Shown: piece by piece, positions 9,349 to 20,924 of the stretch
How positions within the stretch are numbered: position 1 is the stretch's first letter
Layout of the letters: every line of letters begins with the position of its first letter
NCBI RefSeq assembly: GCF_901933205.1
Contig: NW_022148721.1
Location: 44,414 to 108,413 of the forward strand
DNA from: Camarhynchus parvulus
Lineage: Eukaryota > Chordata > Aves > Passeriformes > Thraupidae
Reading direction: 5' to 3'
Length of the DNA stretch: 64,000 nt
Made by a program: the position numbers and the translations under genes
Notes under the pieces: model-generated
Told to the model about the DNA's origin: nothing
Databases searched by the model: none
What the model saw: the letters and a program-made list of their open reading frames with translations, nothing else

Positions 9349-11329
9349 CAGGAACCGGGGCTGATGACTTTTCCTTCCCAGGGAAAGGGTCGTTGTTCAT
9401 GTTTCGGGCCGGTGGACTGGAGTGGCCGGCTGGCTCCTGAAAATCCGCGATACGCAGGATGCCTCCTAGACCCAAGCTGGCACCAGTGACAACTCGGGCT
9501 GGTTTGATAGTGGCTATGGCGTCCTGCAATTTGCCATCAGGACCAGGGGCTGGTGACTTTTGTATGAGAGGGAAAGCACCGTTGTTTATGTTTGGGGGCC
9601 TGAGGCCCGAAGTGGCTGGCTGGCTCCTGAAAATCCGCGATACGCAGGATGCCTCCCAGACCCAAGCTGGCACCAGTGCCAACTCAGGCTGGTTTCATAG
9701 TGCCAACGGAGTCCTAAAATCTGCCATCAGGACCAGGGGTTGGTGACATTTATTTCAGAGGGAAACGGCCGTTGTTTATATTTGGGGGTCTGTGGACAGG
9801 AGTGGCCAGCTGGCTCCTGAAAATCCGCGATACAGGGAATGCTTCCCAGACCCAAGCTGGCACCAGTGCCAACTCGGGCTGGTTTGATAGTGCCAACGGA
9901 GGCCTACAATCTGCCATCCAGAACCTGGGCAGGTGACTTTTGTTTCCCAGGGAAAGTGCCATTGTTTATATTTGGAGGTCTGTTGACAGGAGTGGCCGGC
10001 TGGCTCCTGAAAATCCGCGATACAGGGAATGATTCCCAGACCCAAGCTGGAACCAGTGCCAACTCAGGCTGGTTTGATAGTGCCAACGGAGTCCTACAAT
10101 CTGCCATTAGGAACCTGGGCTGGTGACTTTTGCTTCCCAGGTAAAGTGCCGTTGTTTATGTTTGGGTGTCTGTTTCCCGGAGTTGCCGGCTGGCTCCTGA
10201 AAATCCGCGATACAGGGAATGATTCCCAGACCCAAGCTGGCACCAGTGCCAACTCGGGCTGGTTTGATAGTGCCAACGGAGTCCTACAATCTGCCATCAG
10301 GAACCTGGGCTGGTGACTTTTGCTTCCCAGGGAAAGTGCCGTTGTTTATATTTGGGGGTCTGTTTCAGGCAGGTGCGGCTGGCTCCTGAAAATCAGCGCG
10401 ATACAGGGAATGATTCCCAGACCCAAGCTGGCACCAGTGCCAACTCGGGCTGGTTTGATACTGCCAACGGAGTCCTACAATCTCCCATCCGGAACCTGGG
10501 CAGGTGACTTTTGTTTCAGAGGGAAAGGGCCGTTGTTTATATTTGGGGGTCTTTGAACAGCAGTGGCCGGCTGGCTCCTGAAAATCCGCGATACAGGGAA
10601 TGATTCCCAGACCCAAGCTGGCACCAGTGCCAACTCGGGCTGGTTTGATAGTGCCAATGGAGTCCTACAATCTGCCATCAGGAACCGGGGCTAGTGACTT
10701 TTTGCTTCAGAGGAAACGGCCGTTGTTTATGCTTGGGTCTCTGTGGCCCGGGGTGGCCGGCTGGCTCCTGAAAATCCGCGATACGCAGGATGCCTCCCAG
10801 ACCCAAGATGGCACCAGTGCCAACTCGGGCTGGTTTGATAGTGCCAACGGAGTCCTACTATCTACAATAAGGAACCGGGGCTGGTGACTTTTGCTTCAGA
10901 GGGAAAGGGCCGTTGTTTATGTTTGGGGGCCTGAGGCCCGGAGTGGCCGGCTGGCTCCTGAAAATCCGCGATACGCATGATGCCTCCCAGACCCAAGCTG
11001 CCACCAGTGCCAACTCGGGCTGGTTTGATAGTGCCAACGGAGTCCTTCAATCTGCCATCCGGAACCTGGGCATGTGACTTTTGTTTCAAAGGGAAAGGGC
11101 CGAAGATTATATTTGGGGGTCTATAGACAGGAGTGGCCGGCTGGCTCCTGAAAATCCGCGATACAGGGAATGCTTCCCAGACCCAAGCTGGCACCAGTGC
11201 CAACTCGGGCTGGTTTGATAGTGCCAACGGAGTCCTACAATCTGCCATCAGGAACCGGGACTGATGACTTTTCCTTCCCTGGGAACGGGTCGTTGTTTAT
11301 GTTTCAGGGCCGGTGGAGAGCAGTGACCG
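9349..11329 (+). repeat. Satellite, mixed monomers
   Basis: About ten monomers of varied versions. One near 9550 (TTTTGTATGAGAGGG) has a segment seen nowhere else in the window. The monomer at 10130-10300 (CCCAGGTAAAGTGCC, TGTTTCCCGGAGTTGCC) is the same rare version as the one at the left edge (1-170). An r5' monomer lies near 11070, followed by an m6 monomer. Confidence 0.75.
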
Positions 11330-12230
11330 GCTGGCTCCTGAAAATCCGCGAAACAGGGAATGCTTCCCAGACCCAAGCTGGCACCAGTGCCAACTCAGGC
11401 TAATTTCATAGTGCCAACGGAGTCCTACAATCTGCCATCAGGACCAGGGGCGGGTGACTTTTATTTCAGAGGGAAAGGGTCCTTGTTTATGTTTGGGGCT
11501 CTGTGGCCCGGCGTGGCCGGCTGGTTCCTGAAAATCCGCGATACAGGCAATGCTTCCCAGACCCAAGCTGGCACCAGTGCCAACTCGGGCTGGTTTGATA
11601 GTGCCAACGGAGTCCTACAATCTGCCATGCGGAACCTGGGCAGGTGACTTTTGTTTCAGAGAGAAAGGGCCGTTGTTTATATTTGGGGTCTGTTGAAAGG
11701 AGTGGCCAGCTGGCTCCTGAAAATCCTCGATACAGGGAATGCTTCCCAGACCCAAGCTGGCACCAGTGCCAACTCGGGCTGGTTTGATAGTGCCAACGGA
11801 GTCCTACAATCTGCCATGCGGAACCTGGGCAGGTTACTTTTGTTTCCCAGGGAAAGTGCCATTGTTTATGTTTGGGGGTCTGTTGACAGGAGTGGCCGGC
11901 TGGCTCCTTCAAATCCGCGATACAGGGAATGCTTCCCAGACCGAAGCTGCCACCAGTGCCAACTCAGGCTGGTTTGATAGTGCCAACGGAGTCCTACAAT
12001 CTGCCATCATGAACCTGGGCAGGTGACTTTTGTTTCAGAGGGAAAGGGCCGTTGATAATGTTTGGGGGTCTGTGGCCCGGAGTGGCCGGCTGGCTCCTGA
12101 AAATCCGTGATACAGGGAATGCTTCCCAGACCCAAGCTGGCACCAGTGCCAACTCCGGCTAGTTTGATAGTGCCAACGGAGTCCTACAATCTGCCATCAG
12201 GAACCTGGGCAGGTGACTTTTATTTCAGAG
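11330..12230 (+). repeat. Five-monomer block e-m3-f-g, copy 1 of a pair
   Basis: This block matches 15507-16407 with a constant offset of 4177 bp (22 monomers). Rare variants shared by the two are GGCAGGTTACTTTTG, CTCCTTCAAATCC, CAGACCGAAGCTGCC and AAATCCTCGATAC. Some of these also occur at 36512-36890. Confidence 0.85.
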
Positions 12231-12386
12231 GGAAAGGGCCGTTGTTTATGTTTGGGGGTCTGTGGCCGGAGTGGCCGGCTGGCTCCTGAAAATCCGCGAT
12301 ACAGGGAATGATTCCCAGACCCAAGCTGGCACCAGTGCCAACTCGGGCTGGTTTGATAGTGCCAACGGAGTCCTACAATCTGCCAT

Positions 12387-12956
12387 CAGGAACCGGGGCT
12401 GGTGACTTTTTGTTTCAGAGGGAAAGGTTCCTTGTTTATGTTTGGGGGTCTGTGGCCGGAGTGGCCGGCTGGCTCCTGAAAATCCGCGATACACGGGATG
12501 CCTCCCAGACCCAAGCTGGCACCAGTGCCAACTCGGGCTGGTTTGATAGTGCTAACGGAGTCCTACAATCTGCCATCCGGAACCTGGGCAGGTGACTTTT
12601 GGTTTCACAGGGAAAGGGCCGTTGTTTATGTTTGGGGGTCTGTGCACAGGAGTGGCCGGCTGGCTCCTGAAAATCCGCGATACAGGGAATGATTCCCAGA
12701 CCCAAGCTGGCACCAGTGCCAACTCGGGCTGGTTTGATAGTGCCAACGGAGTCCTACAATCTGCCATGCGGAACCTGGGCAGGTGACTTTTGTTTCAGAG
12801 AGAAAGGGCCGTTGTTTATATTTGGGGTCTGTTGAAAGGAGTGGCTGGCTGGCTCCTGAAAATCCGCGATACAGGGAATGATTCCCAGACCCAAGCTGGC
12901 ACCAGTGCCAACTCAGGCTGGTTTGATAGTGCCAACGGAGTCTTACAATCTGCCAT
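12387..12956 (+). repeat. M cassette, m1-m2-m3
   Basis: This copy shares the rare GATAGTGCTAACGGAG (near 12548) with the left-edge copy (near 329). Its monomers have extra or missing bases in homopolymers (GACTTTTTGTTTC, GTGGCCGGAG). Confidence 0.75.
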
Positions 12957-13144
12957 CAGGAACCGGGGCTGGTGACTTTTCCTTCCCAGGGAAAGGGCCG
13001 TTGTTTATATTTGGGGGTCTGTGGCCGGAGTGGCCGGCTGGCTCCTGAAAATCCGCGATACCAGGGATGCTTCCCAGACCCAAGCTGGCACCAGTGCCAA
13101 CTCGGGCTGGTTTGATAGTGCCAACGGAGTCCTACAATCTGCCA

Positions 13145-13904
13145 TCAGGAACCGGGGCTGGTGAGTTTTGTTTCCCAGAGAAATTGCCGTTGTTTATATT
13201 CGGGTCTCTGTAGCCCAGAGTGGCCGGCTGGCTCCTGAAAATCCGCGATACAGGGAATGATTCCCAGACCCAAGCTGGCACCAGTGCCAACTCGGGCTGG
13301 TTTGATAGTGCCAACGGAGTCCTACAATCTGCCATCAGGAACCGGGGCTGATGACTTTTCCTTCCCTGGGAAAGGGCCGTTGTTTATGTTTGGGGGCCGG
13401 TGGAGCGCAGTGACCGGCTGGCTCCTGAAAATCCGCGATACAGGGAATGCTTCCCAGACCCAAGCTGGCACCAGTGCCAACTCGGGCTAATTTCATAGTG
13501 CCAACGGAGTCCTACAATCTGCCATCAGGACCAGGGGCTGGTGACTTTTATTTCAGAGGGAAAGGGTCCTTGTTTATATTTGGTGCTCTGTGGCCCGGCG
13601 TGGCCGGCTGGCTCCTGAAAATCCGCGATACAGGCAATGCTTCCCAGACCCAAGCTGGCACCAGTGCCAACTCGGGCTGGTTTGATAGTGCCAACGGAGT
13701 CCTACAATCTGCCATGCGGAACCTGGGCAGGTGACTTTTTGTTTTCAGGGGAAAGGGCCGTTGTTTATATTTGGGGTCTGTTGAAAGGAGTGGCCGGCTG
13801 GCTCCTGAAAATCCGCGATACAGGGAATGATTCCCAGACCCAAGCTGGCACCAGTGCCAACTCGGGCTGGTTTGATAGTGCCAACGGAGTCCTACAATCT
13901 GCCA
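13145..13904 (+). repeat. M cassette, m5-m6-m7-m3
   Basis: The order is as in the longer M blocks. The m3 monomer has an altered segment (GACTTTTTGTTTTCAGGGG). Confidence 0.75.
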
Positions 13905-15506
13905 TCAGGAACCGGGGCTGGTGACTTTTCCTTCCCAGGGGAAAGTGCCGTTGTTTATGTTTGGGGGTCTGTGGCCCGGGTGGCCGGCTGGCTCCTGAAA
14001 ATCCGCGATACGCAGGATGCCTCCCAGACCCAAGCTGGCACCAGTGCCAGCTCGGGCTGGTTTGATAGTGCCAACGGAGTCCTACAATCTGCCATCAGGA
14101 ACCTGGGCTGGTGACTTTTGTTTCCCAGAGGGAAAGGGCCGTTGTTTATATTGCGGGTCTCTGGCCAGGAGTGGCCGGCTGGCTCCTGAAAATCCGCGAT
14201 ACAGGGAATGATTCCCAGACCCAAGCTGGCACCAGTGCCAACTCGGGCTGGTTTGATAGTGCCAACGGAGTCCTACAATCTGCCATCAGGAACCGGGACT
14301 GATGACTTTTCCTTCCTAAGGAAAGGGTCGTTGTTTATGTTTCGGGGCCGGTGGAGCGGAGGCCGGCTGGCTCCTGAAAATCCGCGGAACAGGGAATGCT
14401 TCCCAGACCCAAGCTGGCACCAGTGCCAACTCGGGCTGGTTTCATAGTGCCAGCCGGAGTCCTACAATCTGCCATCAGGACCCGGGGCTGGTGACTTTTG
14501 TTTCACAGGGAAAGGGCCCTTGTTTATGTTTGGGGGTCTGTGGCCCGGAGAGGCGGCTGGCTCCTGAAAATCCGCGATACAGGGAATGCTTCCCAGACCC
14601 AAGCTGGCACCAGTGCCAACTCGGGCTGGTTTGATAGTGCCAACGGAGTCCTACAATCTGCCATCAGGAACCGGGGCTGGTGACTTTTATTTCAGAGTGA
14701 AAGGGCCGTTGTTTATGTTTGGGGCTCTGTGGCCCGGAGTGGCCGGCTGGCTCCTGAAAATCCAGCGTACTACAGGATGCCTCCCAGACCCAAGCTGGCA
14801 CCAGTGCCAACTCGGGCTGGTTTGATAGTGCCAACGGAGTCCTACAATCTGCCATCAGGAACCTGGGCAGGTGACTTTTGTTTCCGAGGGAAAGGGCCGT
14901 TGTTTATATTTGGGGGTCTGTGGACAGCAGTGGCCGGCTGGCTCCTGAAAATCCAGCGATACAGGGAATGATTCCCAGACCCAAGCTGGCACCAGTGCCA
15001 ACTCGGGCTGGTTTGATAGTGCCAATGGAGTCCTAAACTCTGCCATCAGGAACCGGGGCTGGTGAATTTTATTTCCCAGGGAAAGGGCCGTTGTTTATAT
15101 TTGGGGCTCTGTGGCCCGGAGTGGCCGGCTGGCTCCTGAAAATCCGCGATACAGCAGGATGCCTCCCAGACCCAAGCTGGCACCAGTGCCAACTCGGGCT
15201 GGTTTGATAGTGCCAATGGAGTCCTACAATCTGCCATCAGGAACCGGGGATGTGATTTTTATTTCAGAGGGAAACGGCCGTTGTTTATATTTGGGGCTCT
15301 GTGGCCCGGATTGGCCGGCTGGCTCCTGAAAATCCGCGATACGCGGGATGCCTCCCAGACCCAAGCGGCACCAGTGCCAACTCGGGCTGGTTTGATAGTG
15401 CCAACGGAGTCCTACAATCTGCCATCAGGAACCTGGGCAGGTGACTTTTTCTTTCAAGGGAATGTGCCGTTGTTTATGTTTGGGAGTCTGTGGACAGGAG
15501 TGGCCG
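13905..15506 (+). repeat. Indel-rich satellite segment
   Basis: About eight monomers with many one-base changes in homopolymer runs, for example GTGGCCCGGGTGG, GGAGCGGAGGCCGG, CCCAGCGTACTACAGG and AAGCGGCACC. An m6-type monomer lies near 14300. A b-like monomer (GGGGATGTGATTTTTATTTC) and a c-like monomer lie at about 15240 and 15430. Confidence 0.75.
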
Positions 15507-16407
15507 GCTGGCTCCTGAAAATCCGCGAAACAGGGAATGCTTCCCAGACCCAAGCTGGCACCAGTGCCAACTCGGGCTAGTTTCATAGTGCCAACGGAGT
15601 CCTACAATCTGCCATCAGGACCCGGGGCAGGTGACTTTTATTTCAGAGGGAAAGGGTCCTTGTTTATGTTTGGGGCTCTGTGGCCCGGCGTGGCCGGCTG
15701 GTTCCTGAAAATCCGCGATACAGGCAATGCTTCCCAGACCCAAGCTGGCACCAGTGCCAACTCGGGCTGGTTTGATAGTGCCAACGGAGTCCTACAATCT
15801 GCCATGCGGAACCTGGGCAGGTGACTTTTGTTTCAGAGAGAAAGGGCCGTTGTTTATATTTGGGGTCTGTTGAAAGGAGTGGCCGGCTGGCTCCTGAAAA
15901 TCCTCGATACAGGGAATGCTTCCCAGACCCAAGCTGGCACCAGTGCCAACTCGGGCTGGTTTGATAGTGCCAACGGAGTCCTACAATCTGCCATGCGGAA
16001 CCTGGGCAGGTTACTTTTGTTTCCCAGGGAAAGTGCCGTTGTTTATGTTTGGGGGTCTGTTGACAGGAGTGGCCGGCTGGCTCCTTCAAATCCGCGATAC
16101 AGGGAATGCTTCCCAGACCGAAGCTGCCACCAGTGCCAACTCAGGCTGGTTTGATAGTGCCAACGGAGTCCTACAATCTGCCATCATGAACCTGGGCAGG
16201 TGACTTTTGTTTCAGAGGGAAAGGGCCGTTGATAATGTTTGGGGGTCTGTGGACAGGAGTGGCCGGCTGGCTCCTGAAAATCCGTGATACAGGGAATGCT
16301 TCCCAGACCCAAGCTGGCACCAGTGCCAACTCCGGCTGGTTTGATAGTGCCAACGGAGTCCTACAATCTGCCATCAGGAACCGGGGCAGGTGACTTTTGT
16401 TTCAGAG
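15507..16407 (+). repeat. Five-monomer block e-m3-f-g, copy 2 of a pair
   Basis: Second copy of 11330-12230. It continues into an h monomer (GGGTGTCTGTGGACAGG) that the first copy lacks, so the right breakpoint of the pair lies near the g/h boundary. Confidence 0.85.
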
Positions 16408-18078
16408 GGAAAGGGCCGTTGTTTATATTTGGGTGTCTGTGGACAGGAGTGACGGCTGGCTCCTGAAAATCCAGCGATACAGGGAATGATTCCCAGACCC
16501 AAGCTGGCACCAGTGCCAACTCGGGCTGGTTTGATAGTGCCAACGGAGTCCTACAATCTGCCATCAGGAACCGGGGCTGGTGACTTTTGTTTCAGAGAGA
16601 AAGGGCCGTTGTTTATATTTGGGGTCTGTTGAAAGGAGTGGCTGGCTGGCTCCTGAAAATCCGCGATACAGGGAATGATTCCCAGACCCAAGCTGGAACC
16701 AGTGCCAACTCGGGCTGGTTTCATAGTGCCAACGGAGTCTTACAATCTGCCATCAGGAACCGGGGCTGATGACTTTTCCTTCCGAGGGAAAGTGCCATTG
16801 TTTATGTTTGGGGGTCTGTGGCCGGAGTGGCCGGCTGGCTCCTGAAAATCCGCGATACATGGGATGCCCCCAGACCCAAGCTGGCACCAGTGCCAACTCG
16901 GGCTGGTTTGATAGTGCCAACGGAGTCCTACAATCTGCCATCAGGAACCGGGGCTGGTGACTTTTGTTTCCCAGAGAAAGGGCCGTTGTTTATATTGCGG
17001 GCTCTGTAGCCCAGAGTGGCCGTCTGGCTCCTGAAAATCCGCGATACAGGGAATGCTTCCCAGACCCAAGCTGGCACCAGTGCCAACTCGGGCTGGTTTG
17101 ATAGTGCCAACGGAGTCCTACAATCTGCCATCAGGAACCGGGGCTGATGACTTTTCCTTCCTGGGAACGGTTCGTTGTTTATGTTTCGGGGCCGGTGGAG
17201 AGCAGTGACCGGCTGGCTCCTGAAAATCCACGAAACAGGGAATGCTTCCCAGACCCAAGCTGGCACCAGTGCCAACTCAGGCTGATTTCATAGTGCCAAC
17301 GGAGTCCTACAATCTGCCATCAGGACCAGGGGCTGGTGACTTTTATTTCAGAGGGAAAGGGTCCTTGTTTATATTTGGTGCTCTGTGGCCCGGCGTGGCC
17401 GGTTGGTTCCTGAAAATCCGCGATACAGGAAATGCTTCCCAGACCCAAGCTGGCACCAGTGCCAACTCGGGCTGGTTTGATAGTGCCAACGGAGTCCTAC
17501 AATCTGCCATGCGGAACCTGGGCAGGTGACTTTTGTTTCAGAGAGAACGGGCCGTTGTTTATATTTGGGGTCTGTTGAAAGGAGTGGCCGGCTGGCTCCT
17601 GAAAATCCGCGATACAGGGAATGATTCCCAGACCCAAGCTGGAACCAGTGCCAAATCGGGCTGGTTTGATAGTGCCAACGGAGTTTTACAATCTGCCATC
17701 AGGAACCGGGACTGATGACTTTTCCTTCCAGAGGAAAGCGGCCGTTGTTTATGTTTGGGGTCGGTGGGAGGAGTGGCCGGCTGGCTCCTGAAAATCCGCG
17801 GAACAGGGAATGCTTCCCAGACCCAAGCTGGCACCAGTGCCAACTCGGGCTGGTTTGATAGTGCCAACTGAGTCCTGCAATCTGCCATCAGGACCAGTGG
17901 CTGGTGACTTTTGTTTCACAGGGAAAGGGCCGTTGTCTATATTTGGGTGTCTGTGGACAGGAGTGGCCGGCTGGCTCCTGAAAATCCGCGATAAAGGGAA
18001 TGATTCCCAGACCCAAGCTGGCACCAGTGCCAACTCGGGCTGGTTTGATAGTGCCAACGGAGTCCTACAATCTGCCAT
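16408..18078 (+). repeat. Satellite with an m6-m7-m3 segment
   Basis: An h monomer, an m3, an m4-like and an m5-like monomer precede m6 (near 17130), m7 (17321) and m3 (17509). A pair follows with GGTCGGTGGGAGG and CAGTGGCTGG. Confidence 0.75.
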
Positions 18079-18838
18079 CAGGAACCGGGGCTGGTGAATT
18101 TTATTTCAGAGGGAAAGGGACGTTGTTTATGCTTGGGGCTCTGTGGCCCGGAGTGGCCGGCTGACTCCTGAAAATCCGCGATACGCAGGATGCCTCCCAG
18201 ACCCAAGCTGGCACCAGTGCCACCTCGGGCTGGTTTGATAGTGCCAACGGAGTCCTACAATATGCCATCAGGAACCGGGGATTTTGAATTTTATTTCAGA
18301 TGGAAACAGCCGGTGTTTATGCTTGGGGCTCTGTGGCCCGGATAGGCCGTCTGGCTCCTGAAAATCCGCGATACGCAGGATGCCTCCCAGACCCAAGCCG
18401 GCACCAGTGCCAACTCAGGCTGGTTTGATAGTGCCAACGGACTCCTCCAATCTGCCATCAGGAACCTGGGCAGGCGACTTTTATTTCCAAGGGAATGTGC
18501 CGTTAGTTATGTTTGGGAGTCTGTGGACAGGAGTGGCCGGCTGGCTCCTGAAAATCCGCGATACGCAGGATGCCTCCCAGACCCAAGCTGGCACCAGTGC
18601 CAACTCGGGCTGGTTTGATAGTGCCAACGGAGTCCTACAATCTGCCATCAGGAACCGGGGCTGATGACTTTTATTTCAGAGGGAAAGGACCGTTGTTTAC
18701 ATCTGGGGGTCTGTGCACAGGAGTGGCCGGCTGGCTCCTGAAAATCCGCAATACAGGGAATGATTCCCAGACCCAAGCTGCCACCAGTGCCAACTCAGGC
18801 TGGTTTGATAGTGCCAACGGAGTCCTACAATCTGCCAT
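18079..18838 (+). repeat. H8 cassette, partial (a-b-c-d)
   Basis: Exactly four monomers (760 bp) in H8 order. The next monomer is g (GTTGATAATG, 18839-19028), so e and f are skipped. c keeps the variant CCAAGCCGGCACC also seen near 5690 and 24470. Confidence 0.8.
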
Positions 18839-19028
18839 CAAGAACCGGGGCAGGTGACTTTTGTTTCAGAGGGAAAGGGCCGTTGATAATGTTTGGGGGT
18901 CTGTGGACAGGAGTGGCCGGCTGGCTCCTGAAAATCCGCGATACAGGGAATGATTCCCAGACCCAAGCTGGCACCAGTGCCAACTCGGGCTGGTTTGATA
19001 GTGCCAACGGAGTCCTACAATCTGCCAT

Positions 19029-19975
19029 CAGGAACCGGGGCTGGTGACTTTTGTTTCAGAGGGAAAGGTTCCTTGTTTATGTTTGGGGGTCTGTGGCCCG
19101 GAGTGGCCGGCTGGCTCCTGAAAATCCGCGATAGGCAGGATGCCTCCCAGACCCAAGCTGCCACCAGTGCCAACTCGGGCTGGTTTGATAGTGCCAACGG
19201 AGTCCTACAATCTGCCATCCGGAACCTGGGCAGGTGATTTTGGTTTCACAGGGAAAGGGCCGTTGTTTTTGTTTGGGGGTCTGTGCACAGGAGTGGCCGG
19301 CTGGCTCCTGAAATCCGCGATAGAGGGAATGATTCCCAGACCCAAGCTGGCACCAGTGCCAAATCGGGCTGGTTTGATAGTGCCAACGGAGTCCTATAAT
19401 CTGCCATGCGGAACCTGGGCAGGTGACTTTTGTTTCAGAGAGAAAGGGCCGTTGATTATATTTGGGGTCTGTTCAAAGGAGTGGCTGGCTGGCTGCTGAA
19501 AATCCGCGATACAGGGAATGATTCCCAGACCCAAGCTGGAACCAGTGCCAACTCGGGCTGGTTTGATAGTGCCAACGGAGTTTTACAATCTGCCATCAGG
19601 TACCGGGGCCGATGACTTTTCCTTCCCAGGCAAAGTGCCATTGTTTATGTTTGGGGGTCTGTGGCCCGGAGTGGCCGGCTGGCTCCTGAAAATCCGCGAT
19701 ACGCAGGATGCCCCCCAGACCCAAGCTGGCACCAGTGCCAACTCAGGCTGGTTTGATAGTGCCAACGGAGTCCTAAAATCTGCCATCAGGAACCGGGGCT
19801 GGTGAGTTTTATTTCCCAGAGAAATTGCCGTTTTTTATATTCGGGTCTCTGTAGCCCAGAGTAGCCGGCTGCCTCCTGAAAATGCGCGATAGAGGGAATG
19901 TTTCCCAGACCCAAGCTGCCACCAGTGCCAACTCAGGCTGGTTTGATAGTGGCAACGGTGTCCTACAATCTGCCA
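19029..19975 (+). repeat. M cassette, m1-m5 (8.2-kb unit, copy 1)
   Basis: This copy pairs with 27191-28135 at an offset of about 8163 bp. Shared rare variants are CCTATAATCTGCC, TGTTCAAAGG, GGGGCCGATGAC and GCCGTTTTTTATATTCGG. One monomer, present at about 28050-28240, is missing after it. Confidence 0.85.
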
Positions 19976-20166
19976 TCACGAACCTGGGCAGGTGACTTTT
20001 GTTTCAGAGGGAAAGGGCCGTTGATAATGTTTGGGGGTCTGTGGACAGGAGTGGCCGGCTGGCTCCTGAAAATCCGCGATACAGGGAATGATTCCCAGAC
20101 CCAAGCTGGCACCAGTGCCAACTCGGGCTGGTTTGATAGTGCCAACGGAGTCCTACAATCTGCCAT

Positions 20167-20924
20167 CAGGAACCGGGGCTGGTGAATTTTTATTTCAGAG
20201 GAAAGGGCCGTTGTTTATGCTTGGGGCTCTGTGGCCCGGAGTGGCCGGCTGGCTCCTGAAAATCCGCGATACGCAGGATGCCTCCCAGACCCAAGCTGGC
20301 ACCAGTGCCAACTCGGGCTGGTTTGATAGTGCCAACGGAGTCCTACAATCTGCCATCAGGAACCTGGGCAGGTGGCTTTTGTTTCAGAGGGAATGGGCCG
20401 TTGTTTATGCTTGGGGCTCTGTGGCCCTGAGTGGCCGGCTGGCTCTTGAACATCCACGATAACGGGGATGCCCCCCAGACCCAAGCTGGCACCAGTGCCA
20501 CCTCGGGCTGGTTTGATAGTGCCAACGGAGTCCTACAATCTGCCATCAGAACCGGGGCAGGTGACTTTTGTTTCAGAGGGAAAGGGCCGTTGATTATATT
20601 TGGGGGTCTGTGCACAGGAGTGGCCGGCTGGCTCCTGAAAATCCGCGATACAGGGAATGATTCCCAGACCCAAGCTGCCACCAGTGCCAACTCAGGCTGG
20701 TTTGATAGTGCCAACGGAGTCCTACAATCTGCCATCAGGAACCTGGGCAGGTGACTTTTGTTTCAGAGGAAAGGGCCGTTGATAATGTTTGGGGGTCTAT
20801 GGACAGGAGTGGCCGGCTGGCTCCTGAAAATCCGCGATACAGGGAATGATTCCCAGACCCAAGCTGGCACCAGTGCCAACTCCGGCTAGTTTCATAGTGC
20901 CAACGGAGTCCTACAATCTGCCAT
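20167..20924 (+). repeat. V cassette (8.2-kb unit, copy 1)
   Basis: v1-v4 in order, joined directly to m1. The offset to 28518-29277 is about 8352 bp. Confidence 0.85.

Noticed and set aside
17150..17200. CENP-B box in the TTCG/CGGG-containing monomers
   Set aside because: The consensus needs TTCG, A at position 9 or 10 and CGGG at fixed distances within 17 bp. Neither GGTTCGTTGTTTATG nor ATTCGGGTCTC meets it on either strand.
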